Below are positions 58,201-64,000 of a DNA stretch of 64,000 nucleotides, in pieces. The stretch is from Eretmocerus hayati (Eukaryota; Arthropoda; Insecta; Hymenoptera; Aphelinidae). The stretch covers positions 75,537,186 through 75,601,185 of the forward strand of contig CM056743.1 of assembly GCA_029851415.1 (NCBI GenBank). Direction: 5' to 3'. A model generated the notes under the pieces. That model worked only from the letters and a program-made list of their open reading frames with translations, made no database searches and was not told where the DNA came from. The position numbers and the translations under genes are program-made. Position 1 is the stretch's first letter. Each line of letters opens with the position of its first letter.

Positions 58201-61200
58201 GTAAAACCCATATTAAAGGAATTCACGAAATAGGATGAAAGTCAACACGAATGATTCGAAGCTCATCTGCGTGAAAGGAGACATACGGAGGTATCTCCAC
58301 ATCGGTGACAGGAAGACCTCCGCAGACCCCGGGACTGTACAGAGCTTATTGTGAAACGAACGGAGTAACGAGAATGAGAGATGTGAGTTCTCTTGTACTC
58401 CCTATATAGATTTTTTGACCTATCTCTCGTCTCAGTAATGAGCTTCAAGCATGAGCCTCACTTACTGATCCATTCGGTTGTTGAGTTCCGACTTCGTTAT
58501 GTGGTCTCACCGTCGCGCTCCACTCATAGGAGAGGAGATCACAGAAGCGGATATAAGTCGACACGAGCGATTCGATGGTCATCTGCGGTTCTTTTGGGAT
58601 ACAAGGGAACTTCTTCATCGCCGAAACCTGAACTAGCCGAGGATTTGGGGCTGTACAAAGCTTGATGTGAAATGAAGGAGGTAACAGAATGCTGGATTTG
58701 CAGACGTCATTAAGCCGTATAACCGATATCAGAGTAGTTCGCGTAGAGAGATGAAAGTCGACATGAATGATTCGAGGCTCATCTGTGGTAGAGAAGACAT
58801 ACGGAAGTATCTCCACATCGGTGACAGGAAGACCTCCGCAGACCCCGGGACTGTACAGAGCTTATTGTGAAACGAACAGAGTAACGAGAATGAGAGATGT
58901 GAGTCTTTTTGTACTCCCTATATAGATTTTTTTGACCTATCTCTCGTCTCAGTCATGAACTTCAAGCATTAGCCTCACTTACTGTTCCATTTGGTTGTTG
59001 AGTTTCGACTTCGTTATGTGGTGTCACCGTCGCGCTCCCATCATAGGAGAGGAGATCAAAGAAGCGGATATATGTCGACACGAATGATTCGATGGTCATC
59101 TGCGGTACTTTTGGGATACAAGGGAACTCCTCCATCGCCGACAGAACGAACAAGCCAAGAAATTGGGCTGTACAAAGCTTGATGAGAAATAAATCAGGGA
59201 ACAGGATGCCAGATGTGCAGGTGTCATTAAGGTGTCTAACCAATATCAGAGAAGTTCACGAAAAGAGATGAAGGTCGACACGAATGATGCGAAGCTCATC
59301 TGCGGTTCAGGAGACACACGGAGGCATCTCCACATTGGTGACAGAAAGGACTTCGCAGACCTCGGGACTGTACAAGGCTGATCGGAAAACGAACGGAGTA
59401 GCGAGGTTGAAAGATGTGACCCTTCTTGAACTCCCTATATGGATTCTTGGACCTATCCCGCGTCTCGGTCACGAACCTCAAGCATTAGCCTCACTTACTG
59501 TTCCATTTGGTTGTGAAGTTTCTACTCCGACATGTGGTGTCACCGTCGCGTTCTTCTCATAGGAGAGAAGATCACAGGAGAGGATATAAGTCGACACGGA
59601 CGATTCGGAGGTCATTTGTGGTACTTTCGGGATACAAGGGAACTCCTTCATCGCCGAAACAACGAACTAGCTAATACTCCGAGGCAGTACGAAGCTCGAT
59701 GTGGAATGAATGAGGTAACAAATGCCAGATGTGCAGGCGTAATGAAGCCGTAAAACCCATATTAGAGGAATTCACGAAATAGGATGAAAGTCAACACGAA
59801 TGATTCGAAGCTCATCTGCGTGAAAGGAGACATACGGAGGTATCTCCACATCGGTGACAGGGAGACCTCCGCAGACCCCGGGACTGTACAGAGCTTATTG
59901 TGAAACGAACGGAGTAACGAGAATGAGAGATGTGAGTTCTTTTGTACTCCCTATATAGATTTTTTGACCTATCTCTCGTCTCAGTAATGAGCTTCAATCA
60001 TTAGCCTCACTTACTGTTCCATTCGGTTGTTGAGTTCCGACTTCGTTATGTGGTCTCACCGTCGCGCTCTACTCATAGGAGAGGAGATCAACGGAGCGGA
60101 TATAAGTCGACACTAGCGACTCGATGGTCATCTGCAGTACTTTCGGGATACAAGGGAACTTCTTCATCGCCGAAACCTGAACTAGCCGAGGATTTGGGGC
60201 TGTACAAAGCTTGATGTGAAATGAAGGAGGTAACAGAATGCTGGATGTGCAGACGTCATTAAGCCGTATAACCGATATCAGAGTAGTTCGCGAAGAGAGA
60301 TGAAAGTCGACATGAATGATTCGAGGCTCATCTGTGGTAGAGAAGACATACGGAAGTATCTCCACATCGGTGATAGGAAGACCTCCGCAGACCCCGGGAC
60401 TGTACAGAGCTTATTGTGAAACGAACAGAGTAACGAGAATGAGAGATGTGAGTCTTTTTGTACTCCCTATATAGATTTTTTTGACCTATCTCTCGTCTCA
60501 GTCATGAACTTCAAGCATTAGCCTCACTTACTGTTCCATTTGGTTGTTGAGTTCCGACTCCGTTATGTGGTCTCACCGTTGCGCTCCACTCATGGGAGAG
60601 GAAATCACAGAAGCGGATATAATTCGACACGAGTGATTCGATGGTCATCTGCGGTACTTTCGGGATACAAGGGAACTTCTTCATCGCCGAAACCTGAACT
60701 AGCCGAGGGTTTGGGGCTGTACAAAGCTTGATGTGTAATGAAGGAGGTCACAGAATTCTGGATGTGCATGCGTCATCAAGCCGTAAAACCCATATTAGAG
60801 GAATTCACGAAATAGAATGAAAGTCGACACGAATGATTCGAAGCTCATCTGCGTGAAAGGAGACATATGGAGGTATCTCCACATCGGTGACAGAACGAAC
60901 TTCTCAGACCCCGGGACTGTACAAGGGTTATTGTGAAACGAACGGAGTAACGGGAATGAAAAATGTGAGTTTTCTAGTACTCCCTATATAGATTCTTGGA
61001 CCTATCTCTCGTCTCAGTGACGAGATTCAAGCATTAGCCTAACTTACTGTTCCATTTGGTTGTTGAGTTTAGACTTCGTTATGTGATGTCACCGTCGCGC
61101 TCCCATCATAGAAGAGGAGATCAAAGAAGCGGATATATTTCATACCCGAATGATTCGATGGTCATCTGCGGTACTTTTGGAATACAAGGGAACTCCTCCA

Positions 61201-64000
61201 TCGCCGACAGAACGAACAAGCCAAGAAATTGGGCTGTACAAAGCTTGATGAGAAATGAATCAGGGAACAGGTGCCAGATGTGCAGGTGTCATTAAGGTGT
61301 CTAACCAATATCAGAGAAGTTCACGAAAAGAGATGAAGGTCGACACGAATGATGCGAAGCTCATCTGCGGTTCAGGAGACATACGGAGGCATCTCCACAT
61401 TGGTGACAGAAAGGACTTCGCAGACCTCGGGACTGTACAAGGCTGATCGGAAAACGAACGGAGTAGCGAGGTTGAAAGATGTGACCCTTCTTGAACTCCC
61501 TATATGGATTCTTGGACCTATCCCGCGTCTCGGTCACGACCCTCAAGCATTAGCCTCACTGACTGTTCCATTTGGTTGTGAAGTTTCTACTCCGACATGT
61601 GGTGTCACCGTCGCGTTCTTCTCATAGGAGAGAAGATCACAGGAGAGGATATAAGTCGACACAGACGATTCGGAGGTCATTTGTGGTACTTTCGGGATAC
61701 AAGGGAACTCCTTCATCGCCGAAACAACGAACTAGCTGATACTCCGAGGCAGTACAAAGCTCGATGTGGAATGAATGAGGTAACAAATGCCAGATGTGCA
61801 GGCGTCATGAAGCCGTAAAACCCATATTAGAGGAATTCACGAAATAGGATGAAAGTCAACACGAATGATTCGAAGCTCATCTGCGTGAAAGGAGACATAC
61901 GGAGGTATCTCCACATCGGTGACAGGAAGACCTCCGCAGACCCCGGGACTGTACAGAGCTTATTGTGAAACGAACGGAGTAACGAGAATGAGAGATGTGA
62001 GTTCTTTTGTACTCCCTATATAGATTTTTGGACCTATCTCTCGTCTCAGTAATGAGCTTCAAGCATGAGCCTCACTTACTGATCCATTCGGTTGTTGAGT
62101 TCCGACTTCGTTATGTGGTCTCACCGTCGCGCTCCACTCATAGGAGAGGAGATCACAGAAGCGGATATAAGTCGACACGAGCGATTCGATGGTCATCTGC
62201 GGTACTTTTGGGATACAAGGGAACTTCTTCATCGCCGAAACCTGAACTAGCCGAGGATTTGGGGCTGTACAAAGCTTGATGTGAAATGAAGGAGGTAACA
62301 GAATGCTGGATGTGCAGACGTCATTAAGCCGTATAACCGATATCAGAGTAGTTCGCAAAGAGAGATGAAAGTCGACATGAATGATTCGAGGCTCATCTGT
62401 GGTAGAGAAGACATACGGAAGTATCTCCACATCGGTGACAGGAAGACCTCCGCAGACCCCGGGACTGTACAGAGCTTATTGTGAAACGAACAGAGTAACG
62501 AGAATGAGAGATGTGAGTCTTTTTGTACTCCCTATATAGATTTTTCTGACCTATCTCTCGTCTCAGTCATGAACTTCAAGCATTAGCCTCACTTACTGTT
62601 CCATTTGGTTGTTGAGTTCCGACTCCGTTATGTGGTCTCACCGTTGCGCTCCACTCATGGGAGAGGAAATCACAGAAGCGGATATAATTCGACACGAGTG
62701 ATTCGATGGTCATCTGCGGTACTTTCGGGATACAAGGGAACTTCTTCATCGCCGAAACCTGAACTAGCCGAGGGTTTGGGGCTGTACAAAGCTTGATGTG
62801 AAATGAAGGAGGTAACAGAATGCTGGATGTGCATGCGTCATCAAGCCGTAAAACCCATATTAGAGGAATTCACGAAATAGAATGAAAGTCGACACGAATG
62901 ATTCAAAGCTCATCTGCGTGAAAGGAGACATATGGAGGTATCTCCACATCGGTGACAGAACGAACTTCTCAGACCCCGGGACTGTACAAGGGTTATTGTG
63001 AAACGAACGGAGTAACGGGAATGAAAAATGTGAGTTTTCTAGTACTCCCTATATAGATTCTTGGACCTATCTCTCGTCTCAGTGACGAGATTCAAGCATT
63101 AGCCTAACTTACTGTTCCATTTGGTTGTTGAGTTTCGACTTCGTTATGTGGTGTCGACGTCGCGCTCCCATCATAGGAGAGGAGATCAAAGAAGCGGATA
63201 TATGTCGACACGAATGATTCGATGGTCATCTGCGGTATTTTCGGGATAAAGGGGAACTCCTCCATCGCCGACAGAACGAACAAGCCAAAAAATTGGGCTG
63301 TACAAAGCTTGATGAGAAATGAATCAGGGAACAGAATGCCAGATGTGCAGGTGTCATTCAGGTGTCCTACCAATATCAGAGAAGTTCACGAAAAGAGATG
63401 AAGGTCGACACGAATGATGCGAAGCTCATCTGCGGTTCAGGAGACATACAGAGGCATCTCCACATTGGTGACAGAAAGGACATCGCAGACCTCGGGACTG
63501 TACAAGGCTGATCGGAAAACGAACGGAGTAGCGAGGTTGAAAGATGTGACCCTTCTTGAACTCCCTATATGGATTCTTGGACCTATCCCGCGTCTCGGTC
63601 ACGAACCTCAAGCATTAGCCTCACTTACTGTTCCATTTGGTTGTTGAGTTCCTACTCCGACATGTGGTGTCACCGTCGCGTTTCCCTCATAGGAGGGAAG
63701 ATCACAGGAGAGGATAAAAGTCGACAGGAACGATTTCATGGTCATCTGCGGTACTTTCGGGATACAAGGGAACTCCGTCATCGCCTAAACCACGAACTAG
63801 CCGAGACTCCGAGGCAATACAAAGCTCGATGAATGAGGTAACAAATGCCAGATGTGCACGCCACATAAAGCCGTAAAACCCATATTAGAGGAATTCACGA
63901 AATAGAATGAAAGTCGTCACGAATGATTCGAAGCTCATCTGCGTGAAAGGAGACTTATGGAGGTTTCTCCACATCGGTGACAGAACGAACTTCTCAGACC
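55240..64000. repeat. 516-bp satellite in a four-monomer higher-order array
   Basis: The landmark ACTGTTCCATTTGGTTGTTG (or close variants) recurs about every 516 bases, from 55371 to 63633 (17 times). Monomer types by the following bases: A (GTTTCGACTTCGTTATG), B (GTTTCTACTCCGACATG), C (GTTCCGACTTCGTTATG), D (GTTCCGACTCCGTTATG). The order is ABCD, ABC, ABCD, ABCD, AB. The higher-order unit is about 2,065 bases; the second lacks D (spacing 1,552). Within each monomer, GTCGACACGAATGATTCG and a later GTCGACACGAATGATGCG mark an older internal duplication. Frames of 60-123 codons repeated in phase with the monomers are by-products. The array continues beyond the window. Confidence 0.95.

Noticed and set aside
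55360..63832. Dozens of similar 60-123-aa frames on both strands
   Set aside because: They recur in phase with the 516-bp satellite and only reflect monomer identity; both strands are open over the same bases.

Overview
The window is eukaryotic, probably insect, DNA that is dominated by repeats. Evidence is GT-AG introns, TATA and AATAAA signals, a BEL/Pao retroelement (an animal-specific family), a Ty3/gypsy-like gag, a CACTA/TNP2-type transposase of the kind common in arthropods, several MITEs, and long satellite arrays. A hymenopteran or similar insect is a guess only; no single-copy housekeeping gene fixes the taxon.

Layout. 1-1100: degenerate ~176-bp satellite. 1260-6380: two copies of a dispersed repeat on either side of a dead CACTA/TNP2 transposase (minus strand), which is split by an 882-bp non-autonomous transposon with Transib/RAG-like ends. 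7707-10475: exons of a minus-strand transcription unit, with a ~330-bp diverged tandem repeat (8.73-9.93 kb) that carries a hairpin MITE. 12839-14095: a 26-bp minisatellite, then an ~82-bp tandem repeat. 15408-17382: a minus-strand gene with a DUF4806-family-like N-terminus and a frameshift. 18310-19203: a cluster of small exons. 19.69-26.81 kb: two satellite families (247 bp and ~165 bp) built from the same ~50-55-bp hairpin-bearing submonomer, interrupted by a solo LTR and a TA-type MITE. 27.93-33.03 kb: a dead BEL/Pao element on the minus strand. 35.0-38.15 kb: a small multi-exon gene between two GATAA-rich blocks. 38.7-41.2 kb: a direct repeat plus a 535-bp inverted repeat. 41665-42707: two divergent intronless ORFs of unknown function. 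42760-51468: a very young LTR element with PBS, gag-like ORF and PPT but no recognisable pol, carrying a 430-440-aa ORF with a C-terminal Cys/His cluster. 52745-53432: a near-complete palindrome with a pre-miRNA-sized core. 55.25-64.0 kb: a 516-bp satellite in a four-monomer higher-order array that runs off the window.

The parts most deserving follow-up are the pol-less LTR element with its extra ORF, the divergent ORF pair beside it, the RSS-like MITE with a provable insertion site, the palindromic hairpin locus, and the shared hairpin submonomer of the two central satellites. Most other open frames in the window are by-products of satellites or of the opposite strand of real genes.
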